From contig JAEZRJ010000084.1 of the NCBI GenBank assembly GCA_023412855.1, positions 1 to 38,010 of the forward strand: a stretch of 38,010 nt of DNA. Direction: 5' to 3'. The translations under genes and the position numbers were made by a program. The stretch comes from Bacillota bacterium (GTDB lineage: Bacteria; Bacillota; Clostridia; Lachnospirales; Lachnospiraceae). Shown here piece by piece: positions 24,061-31,607 of the stretch. A model generated the notes under the pieces. The model had not been told where the DNA came from, ran no database searches, and worked only from the letters and a program-made list of their open reading frames with translations. How positions within the stretch are numbered: position 1 is the stretch's first letter; every line of letters begins with the position of its first letter.

Positions 24061-25326
24061 ATGCTTCAGTTGATACAATATTTAAAAGGATATGTCTGTA
24101 TTAAAGTATGGGGATATTCCCCGGAGCGGTTCATGAATTTGTGCAGCAATCACGATATATTTCTATGGAATATCGTAAACCATGGAGAGTATTACACGAT
24201 GTGCATTACCGTAAGCGGATTTCGCATGTTGAAATCTATCGTGAAAAAAACGGGAACGAGGGTAGCCATACAAAAGCGTTGTGGACTACCTTTTTTTGTG
24301 CCGAAAATGAAGAAAAGAAAGATATTCCTATTTGGCCTTTTGGGGAGTATTGCTTTTTGGATATGGATGTCTACCTTCATATGGGCGGTGGACCTGAACG
24401 GGAATCATGCTATTACCGACGATGTATTCTTCGATTTTCTAAAAGTGAATAACATATACGTAGGCATGAAGCGTAAAAATGTAGATATAGAAGAGCTGGA
24501 GAAGAAAATCAGGCAGGACTTCGGCATCGTCACGTGGACATCCGCTAAAATAGAGGGTACGAGGCTGGAAATACAGATAAAAGAAAACGAAGTGGATACG
24601 AAAGTGAAAAATGAGGAGGCGAACAATAATCAGTTCGGCTCGGATTTGGTAGCGGAGAACGATGGTGTCATCGTCAGCATGGTGACGAGAAAGGGAATTC
24701 CTAAGGTGGCGGTTCAGGCCGAAATTAAAGCCGGCGATATTCTCGTTTCCGGCAGTGTGCCGGTATATAACGAGGACGCTACCATTAAGAAATACCAGTA
24801 TTATAATGCGGATGCAGATATTTTTATTCAAAGAACGCTGGAGGAGAAAGAAGAGCTTCCGCTTACGTATGATCAGAAGAATTATACAGGGGAAATCAAA
24901 AAGGAATATTTTTTTTCCGTACTTACAAAGGAGATGGTCTTCCGAATAGGAAAGGTGAAATATGTAAAATATGATAAGGTGACGGATAAAAAACAGGTAA
25001 AGCTGCTGGAAAACTTTTATCTGCCCCTCTATTACGGAAGCAGTATAAATAGAGAGTATGAAATAGAAAAGAATATTTATGAAAAAGAAGAGATAAAAAG
25101 TATATTTTCTGAAAAATTAGAGAAATTTATAGGAAGTTTAGAGGAAAAAGGGGTTCAAATAATCGAAAAAAATGTTACAATAAGTAAGAAAAACAAAAAG
25201 TGGCAGATGGATATGAACTTTCAGGTTGTAGAGAAGACGGGAAAGAGCGTTCCTATCGTGCCGGAAGCGGCCCCGCCGCAGGATGAAACGTCTGGGAACG
25301 AGACGTTAAATGAGGTTTCAGAATAG
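24061..25326 (+). CDS. yqfD: sporulation protein YqfD
   Basis: A 421-residue protein of the YqfD family. An N-terminal soluble part (YLKGYVCIKVWGYSPERFMN) precedes one membrane segment around residues 85-107 (IFLFGLLGSIAFWIWMSTFI), followed by an extracytoplasmic region with IRQDFGIVTWTSAKIEGTRL and LVAENDGVIVSMVTRKG. The C-terminal end is Pro- and Glu-rich. The family is required for spore formation in Bacillus and has a SpoIV-like domain near the membrane. A GAGGGAG site lies 11 bases before the ATG. The MITE insertion between yqfC and yqfD leaves the yqfD ribosome binding site intact. Confidence 0.92.
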   Translation: MLQLIQYLKGYVCIKVWGYSPERFMNLCSNHDIFLWNIVNHGEYYTMCITVSGFRMLKSIVKKTGTRVAIQKRCGLPFFVPKMKKRKIFLFGLLGSIAFWIWMSTFIWAVDLNGNHAITDDVFFDFLKVNNIYVGMKRKNVDIEELEKKIRQDFGIVTWTSAKIEGTRLEIQIKENEVDTKVKNEEANNNQFGSDLVAENDGVIVSMVTRKGIPKVAVQAEIKAGDILVSGSVPVYNEDATIKKYQYYNADADIFIQRTLEEKEELPLTYDQKNYTGEIKKEYFFSVLTKEMVFRIGKVKYVKYDKVTDKKQVKLLENFYLPLYYGSSINREYEIEKNIYEKEEIKSIFSEKLEKFIGSLEEKGVQIIEKNVTISKKNKKWQMDMNFQVVEKTGKSVPIVPEAAPPQDETSGNETLNEVSE

Positions 25327-25350
25327 GTAGGAAGAGCAGAGGACTTGTGC

Positions 25351-26382
25351 ATGGAACATTATGAGGGCCGGATGGAAGTACCGGCGGAGCATATGCGTAA
25401 TATATTCGGAAATTATGATAATTATATTAAAAAGATAGAAAATGATTTTCATGTAACGATTATAGACAGAGACGGAATCGTAAAGGTTTCCGGCGGTGAG
25501 AAAGACGTAAGAAAAGCGGAAAGTATCGTAAAGCAGCTAATAGAATTATCGAAGAGAGGAAATATAATCCAGGAACAGAATGTGGATTATGCGATAACGA
25601 TGGGAATGGAAGACAAAGAAGATGTACTGATAGAAATGGATAACGACTGCATATGCCACACGGTGAGCGGAAAGCCTATCAAGCCAAAGACTCTTGGGCA
25701 GAAGCAATATGTGGATGCTATCCGCAATAACATGATTGTATTCGGTCTTGGCCCTGCCGGAACGGGTAAGACCTATCTGGCTATGGCTATGGCGATTACG
25801 GCTTTTAAGAACGAAGAGGTGAGCCGTATCATATTGACCCGTCCGGCGATAGAGGCGGGAGAGAAACTGGGCTTTCTTCCGGGGGATTTGCAAAGCAAGG
25901 TGGATCCTTATTTAAGGCCCCTTTATGATGCTCTGTATCAGATCATGGGAGCGGAGAGTTTTGCGAAGAATATGGAAAAGGGGCTGATAGAGGTGGCGCC
26001 TCTCGCTTACATGAGAGGACGAACATTAGACAACGCCTATATCATTTTGGACGAGGCGCAGAATACTACGCCGGCTCAGATGAAGATGTTCATGACGAGA
26101 ATCGGTTTTGGCTCCAAGGTGATCGTAACGGGAGATGCTTCCCAGAAGGACTTGGCACCGGGGGATAAATCAGGACTCGACGTGGCGGTAAAGGTACTTT
26201 CCAAAATAAATGACGTCGCTTTCTGTAACTTAACGAGCAAGGACGTGGTAAGACATCCTCTTGTACAGAAGATCGTAAAGGCATATGAGGATTTCGAAAG
26301 GGTAGCGGAGCGAAGTAAGGCAAAAGACGGCGGCATGCGTGAGAAGCGGGGAAATAGGAACAGCGGGTATGGAAGAAAATAA
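25351..26382 (+). CDS. phoH: PhoH-family ATPase
   Basis: A 343-residue PhoH-like protein. The N-terminal about 80 residues look like a KH-type RNA-binding fold (MRNIFGNYDNYIKKIENDF, GGEKDVRKAESIVKQLIEL). The P-loop FGLGPAGTGKTYLAMAMA is near residue 132 and DEAQNTTPAQMKMFMTRIG near 234; RPAIEAGEKLGFLPGD and VTGDASQKDL are further family marks. It is probably an RNA helicase or ribonuclease-linked ATPase; the neighbour ybeY is also tied to RNA and ribosome maturation. The start at 25351 (ATG) follows AGAGGA; an upstream TTG at 25345 is rejected. It overlaps the next gene by 14 bases. Confidence 0.95.
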   Translation: MEHYEGRMEVPAEHMRNIFGNYDNYIKKIENDFHVTIIDRDGIVKVSGGEKDVRKAESIVKQLIELSKRGNIIQEQNVDYAITMGMEDKEDVLIEMDNDCICHTVSGKPIKPKTLGQKQYVDAIRNNMIVFGLGPAGTGKTYLAMAMAITAFKNEEVSRIILTRPAIEAGEKLGFLPGDLQSKVDPYLRPLYDALYQIMGAESFAKNMEKGLIEVAPLAYMRGRTLDNAYIILDEAQNTTPAQMKMFMTRIGFGSKVIVTGDASQKDLAPGDKSGLDVAVKVLSKINDVAFCNLTSKDVVRHPLVQKIVKAYEDFERVAERSKAKDGGMREKRGNRNSGYGRK

Positions 26383-27556
26383 AAAATCAAAGGGGTTTGT
26401 CCTTATATTCTTTTTGGTAGGAATCATAACGGCAGCAGCCGGATATTTTTACGGTAAAGAATATTTAGAGGTGGTCCGCAACGTGATTTTATCGCTGCTG
26501 GGGATGGGGACTATTTTATATTTACTGGAATACGAAGGGCAGTCGAAGGGACTTGACTATGATAATGCAGAGCATAAGGAACGATTCTTTTTGATATTTT
26601 TCATATCCTTGCTTTGTGCCGTGGTGTTTCCTTTTATTCCGGCAGCAGGCTGGCCCTATCTGGCGATTTTTATCGTACTTTCCTTATTCAGCAATTCCCT
26701 CGTTGGACTCGTAGCAGGGGCGCTGCTTTTAATGATTACTCTCATGCATGGAAACGGAACGGGAATCGCCGACTTCTTTATCTATTTTATTGTGGGAGCG
26801 GCAGGAATCATTCTTTTCAGACAGTTAGATGAGACTTACAAAGTAGGGGCGCGGGTATTTTTGTCTCTGCTTACCTTGTTTGTAGCGCTGAGCGCAGGTT
26901 ATGTGCTTTTGGTAAACGAGGTTTTTTCTATACAGTTGTTTTTGATACCGGTCATAAACTTTTTCATGAATCTGCTTCTCATTATGATAATTCTAAAATA
27001 TTTCAGTTTTGCCGTAATACATAAATACAGGGAGCAGTATATAGATTTGAACGATCAGGAGTTCCCCTTGCTCGTTTCTTTGAAGGAGAAGAACATGGGG
27101 GAGTATTTTCATGCGGTACATACGGCGTATCTGTGCGATCAGGCGGCGAAGCAGCTGGGGCTGGATGAGGTTCTTTTGAAGGCGGGAGGATATTACCACC
27201 GCATCGGAATTCTGAAAGGGGAAAATACATGGGAGAATATAGAAGAAGTCAGCAAAGAATATAAGTTCCCTCCGAAGCTCGTAAGACTGCTTCGGGAATA
27301 CAACCATAAAGAGGAAGTATTGGTATCTAAGGAAGCCGTGGTACTGAAGCTTTCGGATACAGTAATTTCGGTGGTGGGGAGCATGTTCAGGAAGGATGCT
27401 AACGTTATTCTCAACTATCCGCTTTTGATGGATGCCATATTCCGAAAGAAGATAGAAAGCGGTGTGCTGGATGGAAGTGAAATTACCATGCAGGAAATAA
27501 ACAGGATAAAAAAGGTGTTTTTGGAGGAAAAATTATATTATGACTTCTTACGTTGA
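26369..27556 (+). CDS. degenerate 7TM-HD (PgpH/YqfF-like) membrane protein
   Basis: A 395-residue protein in the position of yqfF/pgpH, which encodes a cyclic di-AMP phosphodiesterase. Here the large extracytoplasmic sensor domain is missing: the protein starts with about seven membrane segments (residues 8-225) and ends with an HD-like domain. In that domain the expected Tyr-His-Asp is YYHRIGIL (His 277, Arg 278), and the downstream paired His of active HD domains is not evident. HAVHTAYLCDQAAKQLGLDE and SKEAVVLKLSDTVISVV still mark the fold. I infer loss of phosphodiesterase activity. The start at 26369 is chosen inside the end of phoH, with a weak ribosome binding site. It overlaps ybeY by 17 bases. 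Confidence 0.85.
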   Translation: MEENKKSKGFVLIFFLVGIITAAAGYFYGKEYLEVVRNVILSLLGMGTILYLLEYEGQSKGLDYDNAEHKERFFLIFFISLLCAVVFPFIPAAGWPYLAIFIVLSLFSNSLVGLVAGALLLMITLMHGNGTGIADFFIYFIVGAAGIILFRQLDETYKVGARVFLSLLTLFVALSAGYVLLVNEVFSIQLFLIPVINFFMNLLLIMIILKYFSFAVIHKYREQYIDLNDQEFPLLVSLKEKNMGEYFHAVHTAYLCDQAAKQLGLDEVLLKAGGYYHRIGILKGENTWENIEEVSKEYKFPPKLVRLLREYNHKEEVLVSKEAVVLKLSDTVISVVGSMFRKDANVILNYPLLMDAIFRKKIESGVLDGSEITMQEINRIKKVFLEEKLYYDFLR

Positions 27557-28040
27557 AAATGAGACGGATGTGATTTTTGCTTTTCCGGTGGAAGAGACGG
27601 TGAATAAGGTAATGGAAGCGGTATTAGACAGCGAGGGGTGTCCCTATGAGGCGTCTGTAAGTGTGCTTCTTACCGATGACGAAGGGATTCGCATGTTCAA
27701 TAAGGAATATAGGGATATGGACAAGGCCACCGACGTGCTCTCTTTTCCGAATGTGTCTTATGAGGAGCCGTCTATGTTCGAGGGGCTGGAGGATGCGGAG
27801 GCGGACTGCTTCGACCCGGACAGCGGAGAGCTGGTCCTGGGGGATATTATTATCTCGGTGGACAAGGTAAGGTCGCAGGCGGAAAGCTATGGTCACAGTG
27901 AACTTCGGGAGTTTGCTTTTTTGGTTGCACACAGCATGTTCCATCTGTGCGGCTATGACCATATGGAGGAGGAAGAGGCCGCCGTTATGGAGGAAAAGCA
28001 GAAGGCGATACTGGATATTCTTAATATTACGAGAGACTAG
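27540..28040 (+). CDS. ybeY: rRNA maturation endoribonuclease YbeY
   Basis: A 166-residue metal-dependent endoribonuclease involved in 16S rRNA 3'-end maturation and ribosome quality control. The zinc motif is HSMFHLCGYDH (His 131, 135 and 141), where the usual second residue Gly is Ser. MFNKEYRDMDKATDVLSFP and LGDIIISVDKVRSQAESYGH are conserved. The start lies 17 bases inside the preceding gene, so translational coupling is likely; GGAGG precedes it. The phoH-HD-ybeY order is conserved in Firmicutes, usually followed by cdd or era, which are not found here. Confidence 0.95.
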   Translation: MTSYVENETDVIFAFPVEETVNKVMEAVLDSEGCPYEASVSVLLTDDEGIRMFNKEYRDMDKATDVLSFPNVSYEEPSMFEGLEDAEADCFDPDSGELVLGDIIISVDKVRSQAESYGHSELREFAFLVAHSMFHLCGYDHMEEEEAAVMEEKQKAILDILNITRD

Positions 28041-28083
28041 AAAACCGGATTTATGAAAGAAAAAAGATAAAGGAACGGCGGAT

Positions 28084-29763
28084 ATGAAATATTTACCGAA
28101 ACGGAAAAGCGGCGAAAGAAAAAGCGGAGAGACAAAAAGTAAAGAACGGAAGAAAAGGCAGGAGTGGATAACGACGATAGGATTGATTTCCTATTTGATC
28201 GGATTGCTCATGCGTATACCGCTCGGCCGCATAATAGGAGATAAGGGAGTCGGTTTTTTTGCAGCCGGAATGGAAATCTTTATTGTGAGCATCATAATAT
28301 TGTCTTACGGCTTGTCGAAATCGGTGGCTATCTTAATTAAATACAGGATTAAAAGAGAAATGTATAAAAGCGCCAGAAGAGTATTTCGAAGCGCTTTGTT
28401 CCTGGCGGTCATATCCGGTGCGGTGGTTTCCTGCGGAATCTTCTTTTTTTCCGAAGGAATCGCACAGGTGGTCGTGCTTGAGGATATGAGCTATTTGGCG
28501 ATTGCGGCTGTAGCGCCCGCCGTATTCATGGCAGCAGTCATGGGCGTACTGAAGGGATATTTTCAAGGAATGGGCTCGATGATGCCCACCATACATTCCA
28601 AGCTTCTTGAGAAGGTTATTATGTTCGCTTCCAGCCTGATTCTGGGAGTTGTACTTTATACCTATGGACTTAAGGTAGCTGCTTTGCTTAAAAATGAGGA
28701 ATATGCATCGGCCTATGGAGCATTCGGAGCTTCGCTGGGAATTGGGATAGCTTGCTTGTTCGCTGTCCTGCATCTGCTCTTTATCTATGCGATTTATGCG
28801 GGTAGCTTTAAACAGCAGATTGGAAAGGAGGGAGGGAAATACACAGAATCGGGAGCAGAGGTATTAATTATGCTCATTACGACCTCCCTGCCTTATACCA
28901 TATGCGCGCTGCTTTATGGCATGAATTATCTTGTGGACCAAAGGCTGTTTAACTATGCGATGAACATAAAAGGACAAGGTTCTCTCAGGGTCCTCCACTG
29001 GGGCATATACTATGGTAAATACAGCGTAGTGATAGGAAGCGCTGCGATATTATGTACGCTTTCGGTAATCGGGGTGATTCCGAGAATTGCCCAGCTTTTT
29101 GACAGGCAGGATCACCGGGCAGTGCAGGAGGAAATGGGAAGGAGCATTCATCAGCTTGCGGTGATATCCATTCCTTGCGCCGTTCTCATAGCAGTGCTGG
29201 CGGAGCCGATTGCAGAGCTCCTTTTTACGGGAGAGACGAAGACGGCAATCAGGCTGATCCAGGCGGGAACTGCGGTAGTTGTTTTGTTTTCCTTCACTTA
29301 CTTTCTGGCTGGAATATTACAGCGAATAAGAAAGATTCAAATCGTCATTTTGGGAGGACTTGCTGCGTTTATTTTGCATTTAGCAGTAACTGTATTACTG
29401 CTTGGAAATACAGGGATGGGAATAACAGCGGTGGTATGCGGCAATATCGTTTTTTACTTAACCGCATGCGGCGTGTGCTTCTTCGGTGTGATAAGGTATA
29501 TGAAATATTCGCAGGAATGGATTCGTACTTTTGCCATAACACTCATTGCAGCGGGCGTCTCGGGACTTATCGGAATGCTGCTTAACAAGGCGTTGCTGTC
29601 CTTCGCGGGAGCCGCAGTTACACTGATTATTTGTGCAGTAGCCTGCTTCGTCGCCTATAATGTCCTGCTTATCGTGCTAAGAGGGGTGCGTGAGGAAGAA
29701 CTTAGCGGGATGCCTGGAGGAAAGCTGATAGTAACCATAGCGGTAAGGCTTCATTTGATGTAA
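28084..29763 (+). CDS. SpoVB/MurJ-like polysaccharide flippase
   Basis: A 559-residue polytopic protein of the MOP (multidrug/oligosaccharidyl-lipid/polysaccharide) superfamily with about 14 membrane segments after a basic Lys/Arg-rich lead (first 25 residues). LLMRIPLGRIIGDKGVGFFA and VMGVLKGYFQGMGSMMPT match the SpoVB/YtgP/YkvU group, lipid II or polysaccharide flippases; SpoVB itself is needed for spore cortex. Several paralogues usually occur per genome, so the exact orthologue is not certain. The start at 28084 follows AAAGGAACGG. The stop TAA (29761-29763) overlaps the target-site duplication of a MITE copy, so the insertion lies at the very end of the gene. Confidence 0.88.
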   Translation: MKYLPKRKSGERKSGETKSKERKKRQEWITTIGLISYLIGLLMRIPLGRIIGDKGVGFFAAGMEIFIVSIIILSYGLSKSVAILIKYRIKREMYKSARRVFRSALFLAVISGAVVSCGIFFFSEGIAQVVVLEDMSYLAIAAVAPAVFMAAVMGVLKGYFQGMGSMMPTIHSKLLEKVIMFASSLILGVVLYTYGLKVAALLKNEEYASAYGAFGASLGIGIACLFAVLHLLFIYAIYAGSFKQQIGKEGGKYTESGAEVLIMLITTSLPYTICALLYGMNYLVDQRLFNYAMNIKGQGSLRVLHWGIYYGKYSVVIGSAAILCTLSVIGVIPRIAQLFDRQDHRAVQEEMGRSIHQLAVISIPCAVLIAVLAEPIAELLFTGETKTAIRLIQAGTAVVVLFSFTYFLAGILQRIRKIQIVILGGLAAFILHLAVTVLLLGNTGMGITAVVCGNIVFYLTACGVCFFGVIRYMKYSQEWIRTFAITLIAAGVSGLIGMLLNKALLSFAGAAVTLIICAVACFVAYNVLLIVLRGVREEELSGMPGGKLIVTIAVRLHLM

Positions 29764-29769
29764 TGAATT

Positions 29770-29902
29770 GTTACTGTTCACACAGTAGTTTAACACTTGC
29801 TGTTAAGCTGCGTAAGGACGTGATGCAAGAGATGATTTCTGCTTCGCAAAGCGAATTTAAATGCAGAAATCATGCGTTACTGAGAACGGAGTGAACAGTA
29901 AC
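29770..29902 (+). mobile_element. 133-bp MITE-like inverted-repeat element, copy 2
   Basis: Same length and orientation as copy 1. Inverted ends GTTACTGTTCAC and GTGAACAGTAAC are perfect complements. The 8-bp direct repeat AATGAATT lies on both sides (29762-29769 and 29903-29910) and differs from that of copy 1, which shows independent insertion. The inner hairpin is perfect here: ATGATTTCTGC with GCAGAAATCAT, and TTAACA-CTTGC-TGTTAA. No coding frame. Confidence 0.93.
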
Positions 29903-29973
29903 AATGAATTGAACGGGATAAAGAATAAGATTTAAAATTTTGGCTGATACTGTTTACAAAGGAGAAGTGTGAA

Positions 29974-30606
29974 ATGAAATTTGTAAAACGTATCAGTCTT
30001 TTTTTCATTATACCCATGGGAATGTTTACCTTCGGGTTTTATTCGCATATGAAATTGGAAGAGACTTTTTATCCTAAGAAATTCGAGGCAGAACTGGTAA
30101 AGCAAAAAAGTATTGAGGTTCAGGAGCAGCCGCAGGTGATACCTACCGCAGTAGAGGAAGAACAAATCATATGTGCGGATACTCAGTATGTCATAGAAGA
30201 GGTAGATTTAAAAAAGGATACCTCTGTGGAAACGAAATGGAAGGTGCCGGAGAAATATATCGGGATGAACAGAGATCGTTTTGTGAAAGAAATGGAGCTA
30301 TACCAGCAGTCCCCTTCCCTGACAGACCAGGAACTGGGTTTTGTGAGCGTGGAAGTGGTCTCCTTTTCCAAGTCGAGGGTGGTTATCCGTAAAAATTATA
30401 TATACAAGGAAGTGAGTACCAGTTTTTATCTGGTAAATGAGAAAAATTTCGTTGTAGTTTACTGCGACGATTTGCGTACGGTTTACATGAATACCAACAT
30501 TTCACTGGATTCCCTGCCGGATGATCTGAAGCAGGAAATCATAAAGAAAAGATACGTAGCCACGGAGGAGGAATTGTATAATTTCCTTGAGTCCTATTCC
30601 AGTTAA
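29974..30606 (+). CDS. BofC C-terminal-domain-like exported protein
   Basis: A 210-residue protein with an N-terminal hydrophobic segment (residues about 6-22, RISLFFIIPMGMFTFGF) that acts as signal or anchor. The C-terminal part after residue 85 (VPEKYIGMNRDRFVKEMELY, VVIRKNYIYKEVSTSFYLV, VYMNTNISLDSLPDDLKQEI and EEELYNFLESYSS) resembles the BofC C-terminal domain, known from the Bacillus forespore protein BofC that tunes the SpoIVB checkpoint. The rest of the protein does not resemble BofC and such domains occur in other clostridial proteins, so I do not name it bofC. AAAGGAGAAG precedes the ATG. A MITE lies between it and the flippase gene. Confidence 0.72.
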   Translation: MKFVKRISLFFIIPMGMFTFGFYSHMKLEETFYPKKFEAELVKQKSIEVQEQPQVIPTAVEEEQIICADTQYVIEEVDLKKDTSVETKWKVPEKYIGMNRDRFVKEMELYQQSPSLTDQELGFVSVEVVSFSKSRVVIRKNYIYKEVSTSFYLVNEKNFVVVYCDDLRTVYMNTNISLDSLPDDLKQEIIKKRYVATEEELYNFLESYSS

Positions 30607-30639
30607 AAATAAAACAGATAATTTATAATCGGTGATTTG

Positions 30640-30674
30640 CGGTGTAAGATCTATAGAGCATAGATTTTACGCCG
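30640..30674 (+). terminator. hairpin terminator after the BofC-like gene
   Basis: CGGTGTAAGATCTAT at 30640-30654 pairs with ATAGATTTTACGCCG at 30660-30674 (two G-U pairs) around a five-base loop, then TTTATATA. The stem is long, the T run weak. Confidence 0.6.
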
Positions 30675-30715
30675 TTTATATATTATAGTATCCCTAAAAA
30701 GGGGGGAAACCTTTC

Positions 30716-30769
30716 ATGGATATAACAGGAACTGATTATGGGCATATACATAAGATATATGAGGCTTAA
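30716..30769 (+). CDS. 17-codon leader ORF before ytaF
   Basis: ATG at 30716 to TAA at 30767-30769 encodes MDITGTDYGHIHKIYEA. A very strong Shine-Dalgarno (AAGGGGGG at 30699-30706) lies at a normal distance, which is unusual for a chance frame. The ytaF start follows 42 bases after the stop. It could be a small protein or a leader peptide. No terminator stem lies between it and ytaF, so classic attenuation is not evident; translational coupling or release of the ytaF ribosome site is an alternative. Confidence 0.45.
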   Translation: MDITGTDYGHIHKIYEA

Positions 30770-30811
30770 AATCATCTATATGAAATGATAATCAATTAAA
30801 GGTGGGTTTGT

Positions 30812-31459
30812 ATGCTGAATATAACTTTTGAAATAATTGCCGAACTAATGGTGCTGCTTATGGCACTGTCTATTGATGCATTTATAGCCAGCTTCGCTTA
30901 TGGAGTATCGGCAATCAAGATACCTTGGAGTTCCATATTGATTTTGGCAGGGGTATCCAGCGTTGTTCTGGCCTTGTCCGCATCGCTCGGACTTTTGATA
31001 AAGAACTTTATTCCGGATGAGTACATAAAGGTGTTGTGCTTTGTCCTACTGTTAATTCCCGGAGTTATAAAATTATTTGACAGCTTTATAAAGTCGTTGA
31101 TACGACGCAAGAACGGAGTAAACAGCCAGCTCAATTTCAAGCTCCTGAATCTTCATTTTATGTTAAAGGTTTATGCGGACCCGGATGTCGCCGATATAGA
31201 TAGGTCAAAGGTTCTGACTGCAAAAGAAGCCGTTTCTTTGTCGCTGGCATTGTCTCTGGATAGTCTGGCGGTAGGAATCGGTGCATCAATGACAACCTTT
31301 AATTTTTGGCTTGCGATTCCTGTTTCTTTCCTGTTCGGTATATTTGCAGTAGCCATTGGAAGCTGCCTTGGAAATAAAACGCAGGCCGTAGTGAAGACCG
31401 ATTTGAGCTGGATCAGCGGTGTAATGCTCATTGGGCTTGCAATAATGAAGCTATTTTAA
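30812..31459 (+). CDS. ytaF: YtaF, MntP-family sporulation membrane protein
   Basis: A 215-residue membrane protein with six predicted segments in two homologous halves (MALSIDAFIASFAYGVSAIK and LALSLDSLAVGIGASMTTF), the MntP-like pattern with the conserved Asp in each half. The central loop with VYADPDVADIDRSKVLTAKE, which resembles an EF-hand-like Asp-rich stretch, is typical of YtaF and absent from MntP, so the call is YtaF. MntP exports manganese; the substrate of YtaF is not established. A strong AAAGGTGGG site precedes the ATG. I see no yybP-ykoY manganese riboswitch upstream. Confidence 0.88.
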   Translation: MLNITFEIIAELMVLLMALSIDAFIASFAYGVSAIKIPWSSILILAGVSSVVLALSASLGLLIKNFIPDEYIKVLCFVLLLIPGVIKLFDSFIKSLIRRKNGVNSQLNFKLLNLHFMLKVYADPDVADIDRSKVLTAKEAVSLSLALSLDSLAVGIGASMTTFNFWLAIPVSFLFGIFAVAIGSCLGNKTQAVVKTDLSWISGVMLIGLAIMKLF

Positions 31460-31542
31460 TTACCGTGATACTTCTGATATTTTACAGTAAATTTCCGGGT
31501 CAAAAGGAATCCGGGCAAGTTTGGCCCGAAGCGGAAATGAGA

Positions 31543-31571
31543 TTGTTAAGCACAGAAAATTGATGTATAAT
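31543..31571 (+). promoter_or_regulatory. sigma-A promoter for the flavoprotein genes
   Basis: TTGTTA at 31543-31548 and a perfect TATAAT at 31566-31571 are exactly 17 bases apart. Transcription would begin near 31578, 30 bases before the GTG start at 31608. Confidence 0.7.
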
Positions 31572-31607
31572 AGGAATGCAGCAAAATGACCTAAGAGGTA
31601 TGGTAAG

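Noticed and set aside
30610..30811. A manganese (yybP-ykoY) riboswitch or Fur/MntR box before ytaF.
   Set aside because: The conserved riboswitch stretches are not visible. ATGATAATCAATTA near 30784 resembles only half of a Fur site without a matching second half.
31480..31540. A CGGGC-AAGTTTG-GCCCG hairpin as terminator after ytaF.
   Set aside because: The stem is only five bases and no T run follows on either strand.
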